Notes: generated by a model from the sequence alone, not told the origin. A DNA stretch of 64,000 bases from JAWVEV01 sp033856535 (GCA_033856535.1 JAWVEV010000190.1:1-64000), one strand, 5' to 3'. Counted from the first letter of the stretch, positions 6,874 to 15,794 are shown. Made by a program: numbers and translations.

Positions 6874-8997
6874 GTGGTGGCGGACATGACGAGCGGCGGG
6901 CCCGCGGACGGCGCGACGCCGGCCGGCGCGCGTCGCCGTTGGGCGCCGGCCGCGCTGAGCCGCTTCCAGATCCTCCTGGTCGTCTGCCTCCTGCTCGCGA
7001 CCGCGGGCGCCGCCTTCGCCGCCCTCGACGCCGGCCGGGACGAGGCGAAGAACCGCGAGAAGGAGCACGTCGAGCTCGTGCGCTCGGCGCTCGCCCAGCA
7101 GGTGACGCAGGCGCACGACGCCCTCCAGGGCGTGCGGGGGCTCTTCGCCGCCGATGCCGACGTGACCCAGGCGGCGTTCGTCCGCTTCGCCGGGCTGGCG
7201 CTCAACCGGGGCGGCCTCCAGGCGCTCTTCGCCGCCGAGCCCGTGCGCGACGCCGACCGCGCGGCCTTCGAGCGGCGCACCGGCAGCGAGATCAAGAGCA
7301 TCGCGCTGCTGCCGAGCCCGTCGCTGACGACCTCCCGGCGTCGCCCGCTGTACTACCCGGCCACCCTTCTCGCGCCCGACGCCGAGCTCCTCGGGGCCCT
7401 GGTCAACCTCGACCTGAGCGTGATCCCGGGTGTATTGGACGCGTTCACGTCCGCGCGCGACTCGGGCCGGATCGTCGCCGCCCGGCCGTTCGCGCTGCGC
7501 GACGAGAGCCCCGCGCTGTTCCTGATCGGCGCCCACTACCGCCCGGGCGCCCCCCTCGCCACGGCCGCCCAGCGCCGGGCCGCCCTGAGCGGCTACGCCG
7601 GGGCCTTCTTTCGCGCGGCGGGCTTCGCGCAGGCGGCGCTCGAGGTGCTGCCGCCCGGGGCGCGGCTCCAGATCTTCGACGGCGACCGGCAGGTCGTCGG
7701 CGCATCGGGCGAGATCCACGGCTCCGAGGGCACCGTCGACGTCGGCGGCCGCCCCTGGCGGATCGTGCTGGACGCCCCTGGCTCCCCGGCGCTTGCGCTG
7801 CCCGCGACGATCCTCGGCGGCGGCGTGCTGCTCTCGGCTCTCGTGGCGCTCTTCTTCACGTTGGGCAACCGCCGCGAGCGCGACCTGGCCGAGGCCGAGC
7901 AGCGCCTGATCCGCGAGGCGGGGGTCCGGAGCGCCCTGCTCGATGCGGTGCCGGACGGGATCATGCTGGTGAGCCCGGAGGGCGAGGTCCTGGTGGCGAA
8001 CCCGGCGCTCGAGCGCATGGCGCGGCGCGTGACCGGGTCGGACCTGGCCCGCGACGCGCGCGGCCGGCTGGCGATCGGTCCCGAGTTCGTGGTCGACGGC
8101 GAGCGCTGGCTGGCGCTGCAGCGGGCGCTGGAGGACGACCCGGGCGTCACCCGCGAGGACGAGTTCGAGCTGCGGACCGGCCAGATCCTGCGCCAGTTCT
8201 CCGCGCCGGTGCGCATGGAGGCCGACGGTCCGGTGACGGCCCGGATCGTCGTGACCCGCGACGTGACGGTCGAGCGCCGGATGGACCGGATGAAGGACGA
8301 GTTCGTCGCGACCGCCTCGCACGAGCTGCGCACCCCGCTCACGTCGATCATCGGGTACCTCGAGGCCCTGCGCGAGGGCGACGCCGGCGACCTGGCCCCG
8401 GAGCAGGAGCGCTTCCTCGAGGTGATCGCCCGCAACGGCGACCGCCTGCGGCACCTGGTGGACGACCTGCTCGACGTGGCCCGCGCCGACGCCGGGCTCG
8501 CGCTGGCGATGTCCGAGGTCGACCTGGGCGAGGTGCTGGCCGAGGCGAGCCAGGCCGCCCGCCCGGCGGCCGTCGAGCGCGGCATCGAGCTCTCGGTCGT
8601 GGCCGAGTCCGGGGCGGTCGTGACCGGCGACCGCCGGCGCCTGGGCCAGGTCGTCGACAACCTGGTCTCGAACGCGCTGAAGTTCACCCCGCCCGGCGGG
8701 CTGGTGAGCGTCACCGTCGAGGCCGACGGGGACGAGGTGACCTGCGAGGTCGCCGACACCGGCGTGGGCATCCCGGCGGCCGAGCAGGAGCGGCTCTTCG
8801 AGCGCTTCTACCGGGGCAGCCACGCCTCGTCCGACGCGGTGCAGGGCAGCGGCCTGGGCCTGGCGATCGTCAAGATGATCGTCGAGAGCCACGGCGGCCG
8901 CATCGAGCTGAGCAGCGAGGAGGGCCGCGGCACCCGCGTGCGGATCACGCTCCCGGCGGCCGTCCCGGCTCCGGCGGGCTCATCCGCCGGCTCGTGA
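6874..8997 (+). CDS. CHASE-domain sensor histidine kinase with PAS domain
   Basis: A membrane sensor kinase of 707 residues. Order: cytosolic tail, TM1 (about 31-51), an extracytoplasmic CHASE-type domain (about 70-240, ligand unknown), TM2 (about 305-330), a PAS-like domain (about 350-455), HisKA with phospho-acceptor His483 in SHELRTPL, and a HATPase domain with the N box (DNLVSNALKF), DTGVGIP and GSGLGLAIV. It would phosphorylate an Asp on a partner regulator, but no response regulator lies next to it, so it is an orphan. The start is uncertain: GTG 6874, GTG 6877 and ATG 6886 all follow GGGGAG at 6867-6872. The 3' end converges on the gene at 9016, with a small palindrome at the stop codon. 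Confidence 0.9.
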   Translation: MVADMTSGGPADGATPAGARRRWAPAALSRFQILLVVCLLLATAGAAFAALDAGRDEAKNREKEHVELVRSALAQQVTQAHDALQGVRGLFAADADVTQAAFVRFAGLALNRGGLQALFAAEPVRDADRAAFERRTGSEIKSIALLPSPSLTTSRRRPLYYPATLLAPDAELLGALVNLDLSVIPGVLDAFTSARDSGRIVAARPFALRDESPALFLIGAHYRPGAPLATAAQRRAALSGYAGAFFRAAGFAQAALEVLPPGARLQIFDGDRQVVGASGEIHGSEGTVDVGGRPWRIVLDAPGSPALALPATILGGGVLLSALVALFFTLGNRRERDLAEAEQRLIREAGVRSALLDAVPDGIMLVSPEGEVLVANPALERMARRVTGSDLARDARGRLAIGPEFVVDGERWLALQRALEDDPGVTREDEFELRTGQILRQFSAPVRMEADGPVTARIVVTRDVTVERRMDRMKDEFVATASHELRTPLTSIIGYLEALREGDAGDLAPEQERFLEVIARNGDRLRHLVDDLLDVARADAGLALAMSEVDLGEVLAEASQAARPAAVERGIELSVVAESGAVVTGDRRRLGQVVDNLVSNALKFTPPGGLVSVTVEADGDEVTCEVADTGVGIPAAEQERLFERFYRGSHASSDAVQGSGLGLAIVKMIVESHGGRIELSSEEGRGTRVRITLPAAVPAPAGSSAGS

Positions 8998-9015
8998 CCG
9001 CCGGGCGGTGAATCC

Positions 9016-9408
9016 CTACCCGGCCGCCTGGCGGCGGAGCCGGGGGGCGGGCGGGCGCCGCTGCGCGACGCGCTCCCGCACGATCGTGAAGTCGTCGGCT
9101 CCCGGCGTTCCGTCGAGGAAGCTCAGGAGCGCCTGGGCGCGCTCGGGGCCCAGCGCCCGCAGGAGGCGCTCGGCGGTGGCGATCTCGGCCGTGGTGAGCT
9201 CCGGCGGCGTCGGCGGGGCGACGATGACCGCCTGGTCATCGACCAGCCGCATCGGTCCGTTGGCCGCCAGCGGGCGGCTCGGCGCCCAGACCTTGCGACT
9301 CTGGGTGTGGTGCCAGCAGTATGGGCTGCCCCGGAACGGGCTCTGCTGGCAGCGGCGTCCGTGTGCGGCGACCGCCACGCACCGGCTGACCGAACGCGTC
9401 TTCTCCAT
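9016..9408 (-). CDS. Small protein with CxxxxxxxxC..CxxH zinc-finger-like motif
   Basis: A 130-residue protein whose first 40 residues hold a compact Cys/His cluster: C at the start of CVAVAAHGRRC, then GSPYCWHH. The pattern resembles the short GRRC..P..G..YC..H motif found in many actinobacterial and phage hypotheticals and probably binds zinc. The rest is helical with a Pro-rich middle and an Arg/Pro-rich tail (RRPPAPRLRR), which suggests nucleic-acid binding, though this is only inference. ATG 9408 was chosen because upstream sequence lacks coding character. It is divergent from rplM, with 184 bases between them. Confidence 0.7.
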   Translation of the reverse strand: MEKTRSVSRCVAVAAHGRRCQQSPFRGSPYCWHHTQSRKVWAPSRPLAANGPMRLVDDQAVIVAPPTPPELTTAEIATAERLLRALGPERAQALLSFLDGTPGADDFTIVRERVAQRRPPAPRLRRQAAG

Positions 9409-9510
9409 CCATGCACCCCCGGCCGGGACGACTGAAGCGAGTACGTTTCCCGGTTGACCATTCCTAAACCCCAACGACCCGTTTCGTAAAGCGGCTGGGG
9501 CCGACTCGCC

Positions 9511-9539
9511 TTGCGGCAGTCCGCGCATTTTCCTAGTCT
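9511..9539 (+). promoter_or_regulatory. Candidate promoter of rplM-rpsI
   Basis: TTGCGG (9511-9516) and TAGTCT (9534-9539) are exactly 17 bases apart, in the intergenic region in front of rplM. Transcription would start near 9546, just before the hairpin at 9552-9573. Confidence 0.5.
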
Positions 9540-9551
9540 TCGCGGTCGTTC

Positions 9552-9573
9552 CGCGGCGCCCCAGAGCGCCGCG
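9552..9573 (+). promoter_or_regulatory. Leader hairpin of rplM (possible autoregulatory element)
   Basis: CGCGGCGC (9552-9559) pairs perfectly with GCGCCGCG (9566-9573) around the 6-base loop CCCAGA, followed by TCGTTTT and then the GGAGGG ribosome-binding site (9583-9588). The hairpin would be almost at the 5' end of the mRNA. L13 leaders that bind the ribosomal protein are known in Firmicutes; this one is not visibly the same structure, so the regulatory role is inferred from position. Confidence 0.4.
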
Positions 9574-9592
9574 TCGTTTTGTGGAGGGATTC

Positions 9593-10051
9593 ATGCCGGT
9601 CACCACTCAGAGCGCGAAGCTGGGAACCGTCGAGCGACGCTGGTACGTCGTCGACGCCGAGGGGCAGACGCTCGGGCGCCTGGCCGCGGTCATCGCGGAG
9701 GTCCTCGCCGGCAAGCGCTCGGCCTGGTTCACGCGCCACTGCGACACGGGCGACTTCGTGGTCGTGGTGAACGCGGAGAAGATCACCGTGACGGGCAAGA
9801 AGCTGGAGCAGAAGCGCTACTGGCGCCACTCCGGCTACCCCGGCGGGATCCGCAGCCGCACCCTGGCCGAGCAGCTCGGGCGCCGGCCCGAGGAGGTCAT
9901 CCGCAAGGCCGTACGCGGCATGCTCCCCAAGAACAAGCTGGGCCGGAAGCAGCTCCTGAAGCTGAAGGTGTACGCCGGTCCCACCCATCCGCACGCGGCC
10001 CAGCAGCCGGCGCCGTTGCGACTCACCCGCGTGGCGGAGGTGTCCTCGTGA
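9593..10051 (+). CDS. rplM: 50S ribosomal protein L13
   Basis: A 152-residue L13, an early-assembling protein of the large ribosomal subunit that contacts 23S rRNA. Family signatures are visible: RRWYVVDAEGQTLGRLA near the N-terminus, DFVVVVNAEKITVTGKK, the basic YWRHSGYPGG segment and AVRGMLPKNKLGR. GGAGGG at 9583-9588 places the start at ATG 9593, four bases downstream. The last codons extend slightly beyond the usual length (AEVSS) and overlap the rpsI start by 4 bases (GTGA), the standard rplM-rpsI pair. Confidence 0.97.
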   Translation: MPVTTQSAKLGTVERRWYVVDAEGQTLGRLAAVIAEVLAGKRSAWFTRHCDTGDFVVVVNAEKITVTGKKLEQKRYWRHSGYPGGIRSRTLAEQLGRRPEEVIRKAVRGMLPKNKLGRKQLLKLKVYAGPTHPHAAQQPAPLRLTRVAEVSS

Positions 10052-10455
10052 GCACGGAGACCGTCGGCGAGGCGCGCTACCGCGCCACCGGCAAGCGCAA
10101 GACCTCGGTGGCCCGCGTCATCCTGACGCCGGGCACCGGGCAGATCACCTGCAACGGGCGGCCGGTCGAGGAGTTCTTCGGGCGCAAGGTGCTGGTGACC
10201 ACCGCGACCATGCCGTTCGTGGCCACGGCCACCCAGGGTCGCTTCGACGTGCAGGCGCGCCTGCACGGTGGCGGCGTGTCCGGCCAGGCCGGCGCGCTGC
10301 GCCACGGCATTGCCAAGGCGCTGGTCGAGGCCGACCTCGAGCTCCGCGGCGACCTCAAGCGCCAGGGCTTCCTGACGCGGGACGCCCGCGAGAAGGAGCG
10401 CAAGAAGGCCGGCCTCAAGGGCGCCCGCAAGCGCCCGCAGTTCTCGAAGCGGTAG
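10048..10455 (+). CDS. rpsI: 30S ribosomal protein S9
   Basis: A 135-residue S9, whose basic tail reaches the P-site tRNA on the small subunit. Signatures: YRATGKRKTSVARV at the N-terminus, GQITCNGRPVEEFF, GGGVSGQAGALRHGIAKAL, and the conserved C-terminal KARKRPQFSKR-type ending (here GARKRPQFSKR). GTG 10048 overlaps the rplM stop by 4 bases, indicating translational coupling. glmM follows after 20 bases, so ribosomal and cell-wall genes may share a transcript. Confidence 0.97.
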   Translation: MSTETVGEARYRATGKRKTSVARVILTPGTGQITCNGRPVEEFFGRKVLVTTATMPFVATATQGRFDVQARLHGGGVSGQAGALRHGIAKALVEADLELRGDLKRQGFLTRDAREKERKKAGLKGARKRPQFSKR

Positions 10456-10475
10456 TCGCCGCGGGCTCGAGTGGG

Positions 10476-11831
10476 GTGGGCGGCGGCCGGTCCGGGCGCG
10501 CGCTCTTCGGAACCGACGGCGTGCGCGGGGTCGCAAACCGCGACCTCACGCCCGAGCTGGCCCTGGCGCTCGGCCGCGCGGTCGGGAGCCGGCTGGCGCC
10601 GGGCGCCCGCGTGCTGGTCGGGCGCGACACGCGCCTGAGCGGCCCGATGCTCGAGGCGGCCCTCGCGGCCGGCCTCGCCAGCGCCGGCGTCGAGGTTCTG
10701 CTGGGAGGGGTGCTCCCCACGCCGGCGATCGCCGAGCTGGTGGGCGCCGCCGGGGCGGCGGCCGGCGCGGTGATCAGCGCGTCGCACAACCCCTTCCCGG
10801 ACAACGGCATCAAGCTCTTCGGCCCGGACGGCTTCAAGCTGCCCGACGGTGAGGAGGAGCTGGTGGAGCGGGCGATGGAGGAGGCCGGGCCGCGGCCCGA
10901 GGGCGCCGGCCTGGGCCACGTGGCGTCCTGGCCCGAGGGGCGCGCCCGCTACCTCGACTCGCTGCTGGAGCGGCTGCCGGTCGACCTCTCGGGGATGCGC
11001 CTCGCGGTGGACTGCGCCAACGGCGCCACCGCCGTGACCGCCCCGGAGGCGCTGCGCCGGCTGGGCGCCGAGGTGGACGTGCTGGCGGCCGAGCCGGACG
11101 GGGTGAACATCAACGACGGCTGCGGCTCGACCCACCTCACGTCGATCGCCGCGGCCGTCCAGGCCGGCGGCCACGACCTGGGGCTGGCCTTCGACGGCGA
11201 CGGCGACCGGGTGCTGGCGGTGGACGGCCAGGGCCGGCCGGTCGACGGCGACCAGATCCTCGCGATCTGCGCGCTGGCGATGCGGCGGGCCGGCACGCTG
11301 GCCAACGACGCCGTGGTGACCACCACCATGACCAACCTCGGCTTCCGCCGGGCCATGAAGGCCGCGGGGATCACGGTCCGGTGGACCGACGTCGGCGACC
11401 GCTACGTGCTGGCCGAGATGCGCGCCCGGGGCGACGTGCTCGGCGGCGAGCAGAGCGGCCACGTGATCAACCTGCTGCACGGGCCGACCGGCGACGGGCT
11501 CGCGGCGGCGATCCAGCTCCTGGGCGCCCTGCGCGAGACCGGCGAGACCCTGGCCGAGGCCGGCGCGATCGTGGTGCGCTCGCCCCAGCTGCTGCTGAAC
11601 ATCCGCGTCGCCGACCGGACCGCGCTCGCCGGGGCGACGGCGGTCTGGGACGAGGTGACGGCCTTCGAGGACGAGCTCGGCGAGGAGGGCCGCGTGGTCG
11701 TGCGCGCCTCCGGCACCGAGCCGCTGGTCCGCGTGATGGTGGAGGCGCCGGAGGCCGGGTCCTGCGAGCATTGGGCGCGCCGGATCGCCGCGGTCGTGGA
11801 ACGCGAGCTCGGCGCCGGCCCGCCGGCCTGA
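10476..11831 (+). CDS. glmM: Phosphoglucosamine mutase
   Basis: A 451-residue alpha-D-phosphohexomutase that interconverts glucosamine-6-phosphate and glucosamine-1-phosphate for UDP-GlcNAc and peptidoglycan synthesis. Motifs: RALFGTDGVRG at the start, the phosphoserine loop ISASHNPFPDNGIK (Ser103), the metal loop DGDGDR and the C-terminal phosphate-binding RASGTEPLVRV. Length is normal. GTG 10476 follows rpsI by 20 bases without a strong Shine-Dalgarno sequence. glmS, which makes its substrate, starts 16 bases downstream. Confidence 0.96.
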   Translation: MGGGRSGRALFGTDGVRGVANRDLTPELALALGRAVGSRLAPGARVLVGRDTRLSGPMLEAALAAGLASAGVEVLLGGVLPTPAIAELVGAAGAAAGAVISASHNPFPDNGIKLFGPDGFKLPDGEEELVERAMEEAGPRPEGAGLGHVASWPEGRARYLDSLLERLPVDLSGMRLAVDCANGATAVTAPEALRRLGAEVDVLAAEPDGVNINDGCGSTHLTSIAAAVQAGGHDLGLAFDGDGDRVLAVDGQGRPVDGDQILAICALAMRRAGTLANDAVVTTTMTNLGFRRAMKAAGITVRWTDVGDRYVLAEMRARGDVLGGEQSGHVINLLHGPTGDGLAAAIQLLGALRETGETLAEAGAIVVRSPQLLLNIRVADRTALAGATAVWDEVTAFEDELGEEGRVVVRASGTEPLVRVMVEAPEAGSCEHWARRIAAVVERELGAGPPA

Positions 11832-11847
11832 CGAGGGGGGAGCCCCG

Positions 11848-13689
11848 ATGTGCGGGATCATCGGATACGTCGGGGATCGCTCCTGCCGGGACCTGATCCT
11901 GGCCGGGCTGGAGCGGCTGGAGTACCGCGGCTACGACTCGGCCGGCTACGCGCTGGCGGCCAACGGCAGCGGGGCCTTCGACACGGTCCGGGCGGTGGGG
12001 AACCTCGCCCACCTGCGTGAGGCCGCGGCCCATGCGGCCGATTCGGGTGCGACCGCGGGCGTCGGCCACACGCGCTGGGCCACCCACGGGCGCGTGACCG
12101 AGGCCAACGCCCACCCGCACGCGGACGGCGCCGGCACGGTCGCCGTGGTGATGAACGGGATCATCGAGAACTACATGGCGCTGAAGGCCGGCCTGCAGGA
12201 CCGCGGCGCGGTCTTTCGCAGCGACACCGACACCGAGGTGCTGCCCCACCTGATCGCCGAGCGCTACGACGGCGACCTGGCCGCCGCGGTGCGGTCGATC
12301 CTCCCGGATCTGGCCGGCCACTTCGCGTTCGTCGCGATCCACGCGGACGAGCCCGGCCGGCTGGTCGCCGCCCGGCGCGAGTGCCCGCTGGTGATCGGCG
12401 TCGGCGACGGCGAGCAGTTCGTGGCCTCGGCCATCCCGGCGTTCCTGCGCGAGACGCGCGATGTGGTCCTGATCGAGGACGACGAGGTGGTCGCGCTCGA
12501 GGCCGGCGGCCTCCAGATCTGGAGCGGCGCCGGCGAGCCCGCTCACCGCGAGCCGCAGCGGGTCGATCTGGACGAGGACGCGGCCGAGCGCGGCGGCTTC
12601 GAGACCTTCATGCTCAAGGAGATCCACGAGCAGCCCGCCGCGCTCTGGGACACGATCGGCGACCGGCTCCGCGCCGACGGCGGGGTCGACCTCCCCGGCC
12701 TGGGGATGGACGACGCGACGCTCGCGCGGGTCGAGCGCGTGCACGTGGTGGCCTGCGGCACCTCGTACCACGCCGGCCTGGTCGGCCGGTACCTGATCGA
12801 GGACTGGGCGCGGATCCCGGTGCACGTCGAGGTGGCCTCCGAGTACCGCTACCGCACCTGCCTGGCCGGGCCGGGCGACCTGGTGCTGGGCATCACCCAG
12901 AGCGGCGAGACCGCCGACACGCTGGCCGCGATGCGGGTCGCGCGCGAGCGCGGCGCCCACGTCGTGGCGGTCACCAACATCATGGGCTCGCAGTCGACCC
13001 GCGACGCCGACGGCGTCCTCTACACCCGGGCCGGCCTGGAGATCGGGGTCGCGGCCACCAAGACCCACACCGCCCAGGTGATGGCGCTGGCGCTGCTGGC
13101 GCTCAAGCTCGGCCGCCTGCGATGGGCGCTGACCGAGGCCGGCGCGATCGACCTCGCCCACGAGCTGCGCCGGCTGCCGGAGGCGATCACGCGCTACCTG
13201 GCCTCGCCGGAGCCCGACCGGGTGGCCGAGGTGGCCGCCCGCTACGCCGACCGGCCCTTCTTCCTCTACCTGGGCCGCCACGTGGGCGTGCCGGTCTGCT
13301 TCGAGGGCGCGCTGAAGCTCAAGGAGATCAGCTACATCCCGACCGAGGCGTACCCGGCCGGCGAGATGAAGCACGGCCCGATCGCCCTGCTCGAGGACGG
13401 CTCGCCGGTGGTGGTGGTGGCCACGGACGGACACGTGTTCGACAAGGTCGTGTCGAACATCCAGGAGGTCCGCGCCCGGGGCGCGAAGGTGATCGCGGTG
13501 GCGACCGAGGGCAACGAGGAGATCGCCCAGCACGCCGACGACGTGCTCTGGGCGCCGCGCTCACCGGCCCTGCTCTCGCCGATCACCTCGATCGTCCCGC
13601 TGCAGCTCTTCGCCTACGCGACGGCCCGCGTCCGGGGCCTGAACGTGGATCAGCCGCGCAATCTGGCGAAGACCGTCACCGTCGAGTAG
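11848..13689 (+). CDS. glmS: Glutamine-fructose-6-phosphate aminotransferase (isomerising)
   Basis: A 613-residue enzyme making glucosamine-6-phosphate from fructose-6-phosphate and glutamine, the entry step to UDP-GlcNAc. The N-terminal Ntn glutaminase uses Cys2 (MCGIIGYVGDR), with GHTRWATHG in the glutamine site. Two SIS isomerase domains follow (about 290-420 and 460-600), including ITQSGETADT and VACGTSYHAG. The end, PRNLAKTVTVE, is the family's invariant C-terminal tail. GGGGGGAG lies just before ATG 11848. The 16-base gap to glmM leaves no room for a glmS ribozyme. The gene converges on 13694 with only 4 bases between the stops. Confidence 0.97.
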   Translation: MCGIIGYVGDRSCRDLILAGLERLEYRGYDSAGYALAANGSGAFDTVRAVGNLAHLREAAAHAADSGATAGVGHTRWATHGRVTEANAHPHADGAGTVAVVMNGIIENYMALKAGLQDRGAVFRSDTDTEVLPHLIAERYDGDLAAAVRSILPDLAGHFAFVAIHADEPGRLVAARRECPLVIGVGDGEQFVASAIPAFLRETRDVVLIEDDEVVALEAGGLQIWSGAGEPAHREPQRVDLDEDAAERGGFETFMLKEIHEQPAALWDTIGDRLRADGGVDLPGLGMDDATLARVERVHVVACGTSYHAGLVGRYLIEDWARIPVHVEVASEYRYRTCLAGPGDLVLGITQSGETADTLAAMRVARERGAHVVAVTNIMGSQSTRDADGVLYTRAGLEIGVAATKTHTAQVMALALLALKLGRLRWALTEAGAIDLAHELRRLPEAITRYLASPEPDRVAEVAARYADRPFFLYLGRHVGVPVCFEGALKLKEISYIPTEAYPAGEMKHGPIALLEDGSPVVVVATDGHVFDKVVSNIQEVRARGAKVIAVATEGNEEIAQHADDVLWAPRSPALLSPITSIVPLQLFAYATARVRGLNVDQPRNLAKTVTVE

Positions 13690-13693
13690 AGGG

Positions 13694-14308
13694 TTAATCC
13701 TCCGGCGGCGGGCCCATCGGCTTGCTCGCCAGGGCGCTCGCGACCGCGTGGAGGTTCGCCGCGGCGGCCTTTCCGGTCGTCCGCGACCACTCGTGGCCCT
13801 CGGGGTTCTCGAGGTAGGTCGGTCCCGGACCCGGGCCGCGGTTCCAGTAGGTCCAGGCCTGGCCCGGGACGGTGTAGCCGATGTCGATCAGCGCGCCGGC
13901 GATCTCGCTGATGCAGTGGTGGGCGCCGTCCTCGTTGCCGGTCACGATCACGCCCGCCACCCGGTTGTAGGCCACCGGCCGGCCGTCGTCGTCGGTCTCG
14001 GAGAGGAAGGCGTCCATCCGCTCCAGGGCCCGCTTGGCCACGCTGGAGGGCTGGCCGAGCCAGGTCGGCGTGGCCACGATCAGGATGTCGGCGGCCAGGA
14101 TGCGCTCGCGGAGGGCCGGCCACTCGTCGCCGTTCCCCTCATCGGAAGAGACGCCCGGCTTCACGTCGTGGTCGACGACCCGCGCGATGTCGACGGTCGC
14201 GCCCCGCTCCGCGAGCGCGTCCATCACGACCCGGGCCAGCGCCTCGGTGTTCGATTCCGCCGGGCTGGGCTTGAGCGTGCAGTTCAGGACCATCGCGTTG
14301 AGCGCCAC
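13694..14308 (-). CDS. Flavodoxin-like NAD(P)H-dependent FMN reductase
   Basis: A 204-residue protein with the flavodoxin fold of the FMN reductase/NAD(P)H oxidoreductase group. The first strand and FMN-phosphate loop read VLNCTLKPSPAESNTEAL; the second flavin loop is ATPTWLGQPSS; VTGNEDGAHH is the family's next conserved segment. It likely reduces FMN or quinones in the cytosol; the acceptor is unknown. The start is ATG 14308. It is convergent with glmS and divergent from acpS with 86 bases between. Confidence 0.85.
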   Translation of the reverse strand: MALNAMVLNCTLKPSPAESNTEALARVVMDALAERGATVDIARVVDHDVKPGVSSDEGNGDEWPALRERILAADILIVATPTWLGQPSSVAKRALERMDAFLSETDDDGRPVAYNRVAGVIVTGNEDGAHHCISEIAGALIDIGYTVPGQAWTYWNRGPGPGPTYLENPEGHEWSRTTGKAAAANLHAVASALASKPMGPPPED

Positions 14309-14394
14309 GGGGAGGCCTCCGATCGGTGGGATCCCGGTGGGGCTGCCCGCTCCGGCCGCGGCCGGAACCTCGGCCGCTGTGGCACGATCGCGGC

Positions 14395-14766
14395 GTGATC
14401 GTCGGCGTCGGCGTGGACGTGGTGGAGATCGACCGCTTCGCGGCCTCGCTGGCCCGCCGGCCGCGGCTGGCCGAGCGCTGCTTCACGCCCGACGAGGCGG
14501 CCTACTGCTCATCCCGCGCCTACCCGTCCCAGCATTTCGCGGCCCGCTTCGCGGCCAAGGAGGCGGTGGGGAAGGCGCTCGGGATCGGCATGACCCGCTG
14601 GCGCGAGGTGGAGGTGGTGCGCGGTCGGGGCGCCCCGACCGTCCGCCTCCACGGCCGCTACGCCGCTCGCGCCGAGGAGCTCGGCGTGAGCCGGATCCAC
14701 ATCTCGCTGACCCACGGGCGCGACTCGGCGATCGCCTATGCCGTGGCCGAGGCGCCGGGCGGCTGA
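14395..14766 (+). CDS. acpS: Holo-[acyl-carrier-protein] synthase
   Basis: A 123-residue AcpS-type phosphopantetheinyl transferase that moves 4'-phosphopantetheine from CoA to the Ser of acyl carrier protein. Signatures: VGVDVVEIDRF at the start with the Mg-binding Asp, FAAKEAVGKALG in the middle and ISLTHGRDSAIAYAVAE near the end. GTG 14395 is preceded by CACGAT ending six bases upstream, a leaderless-type arrangement. In other actinobacteria acpS also lies near nnr and alr. The last 31 bases overlap the 3' end of the opposite-strand regulator gene. Confidence 0.93.
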   Translation: MIVGVGVDVVEIDRFAASLARRPRLAERCFTPDEAAYCSSRAYPSQHFAARFAAKEAVGKALGIGMTRWREVEVVRGRGAPTVRLHGRYAARAEELGVSRIHISLTHGRDSAIAYAVAEAPGG

Positions 14767-15794
14767 GCCTCATCCCGGCGAGCGGTGCCGAACCGGCGCC
14801 CGTAGGCCGCGGGGCTGATCGAGAGCCGCTTCGCGAAGGCCCGGCGCATGCTCTCGTAGCCGGGGAACCCCGCGAGCGCGGCGGCCTCGGTGGCGGTGTG
14901 CCCCCGGTCGAGCAGCGCCCGGGCGAGGTCGAAGCGGACGCTCTCGACGTACCGGGCCGGCGTGGTCGAGAGCTCGTCGCGAAAGAGCCGGGTGAGGTGC
15001 CGGGAGCTCATGCTGAGGTGCTTCGCGAGCCCGTCGAGCGAGTGATCCCCGCGGGGGTTCGCCGTGACCAGGTCGGTGACCGTCCGCAGCGCCGGCGAGC
15101 GGGGCGGCGGTCCCTGCAGCGGGGCGGAGAACTGCGACTGGCCGCCCGAGCGCTGCATGTAGACCACGAGGGCGCGGGCGACCTCGCGGGTGAGGTCCGA
15201 CCCGTGGTCCTCCTCGACGAGCGCGAGCGCCAGGTCGATCCCGGCCGTGACCCCCGCCGAGGTGTACGTGGTGCCGTCGCGGACGTAGATGGCGTCGGGC
15301 TCGACGCGGCAGGTCGGGCACCGGGCCGCGAGCTCGTGCGCGACCTTCCAGTGCGTGGTCGCGCGCTTGCCGTCGAGGAGGCCGGCGGCGGCGAGGATGA
15401 ACGCGCCGGTGCAGACCGACCCGAGGCGGCGGGCGCCGGCCGCCGGGACCCGGGCCGCCTCGGCGAGCGCCCGGGGCACGGGCGTCCGGGGGAAGCGGCC
15501 CGAGCCGGGGACCAGGTAGGTGTCCACCGCGGGGCGCGAGGCGGCGGCGCCGTCGACCCCGACCGTGAACCCGAGGTTGGTCGTGACGTCCTCGCCGGTC
15601 GGCGAGAGCAGCGCGATGCGGTAGTCGGCGCCGAGCCCGTTCGCCTCCTTGAAGACCTCGCCCGGTCCCGCGACGTCGAGCAGGCTCACGCCGTCATAGA
15701 CGAGGAACGCGACGCGGCGCGGGGCGGGGCGTCCGGATTCGAGGGACTCCTGGCCGGAAGCGGGCAGCACCCGGGTGATGGTGGTCGGCAACAT
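14736..15794 (-). CDS. GlxA-type transcription regulator (DJ-1/PfpI domain plus AraC HTH)
   Basis: A 352-residue regulator. The N-terminal DJ-1/PfpI domain (about 25-195) has the strand VAFLVYDGVSLLDVAGPGEV and the Cys elbow SVCTGAFILAAAGLLDG; in this family the domain senses a ligand rather than acting as a protease. The C-terminal AraC-type double helix-turn-helix (about 245-335) includes SMSSRHLTRLFRDE and the usual ending AYGRRF. ATG 15794 was chosen; a longer frame would run into the divergent HD gene's start. It probably controls the divergent HD-MDR pair 37 bases away. Its 3' end overlaps acpS by 31 bases. Confidence 0.88.
   Translation of the reverse strand: MLPTTITRVLPASGQESLESGRPAPRRVAFLVYDGVSLLDVAGPGEVFKEANGLGADYRIALLSPTGEDVTTNLGFTVGVDGAAASRPAVDTYLVPGSGRFPRTPVPRALAEAARVPAAGARRLGSVCTGAFILAAAGLLDGKRATTHWKVAHELAARCPTCRVEPDAIYVRDGTTYTSAGVTAGIDLALALVEEDHGSDLTREVARALVVYMQRSGGQSQFSAPLQGPPPRSPALRTVTDLVTANPRGDHSLDGLAKHLSMSSRHLTRLFRDELSTTPARYVESVRFDLARALLDRGHTATEAAALAGFPGYESMRRAFAKRLSISPAAYGRRFGTARRDEAQPPGASATA

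Noticed and set aside
6400..8892. 830-residue antisense frame over the sensor kinase
   Set aside because: Composition is typical of reverse-complement coding sequence and the plus strand encodes complete kinase motifs.
11832..11847. glmS ribozyme
   Set aside because: Only 16 bases separate glmM from glmS, too little for a ribozyme.
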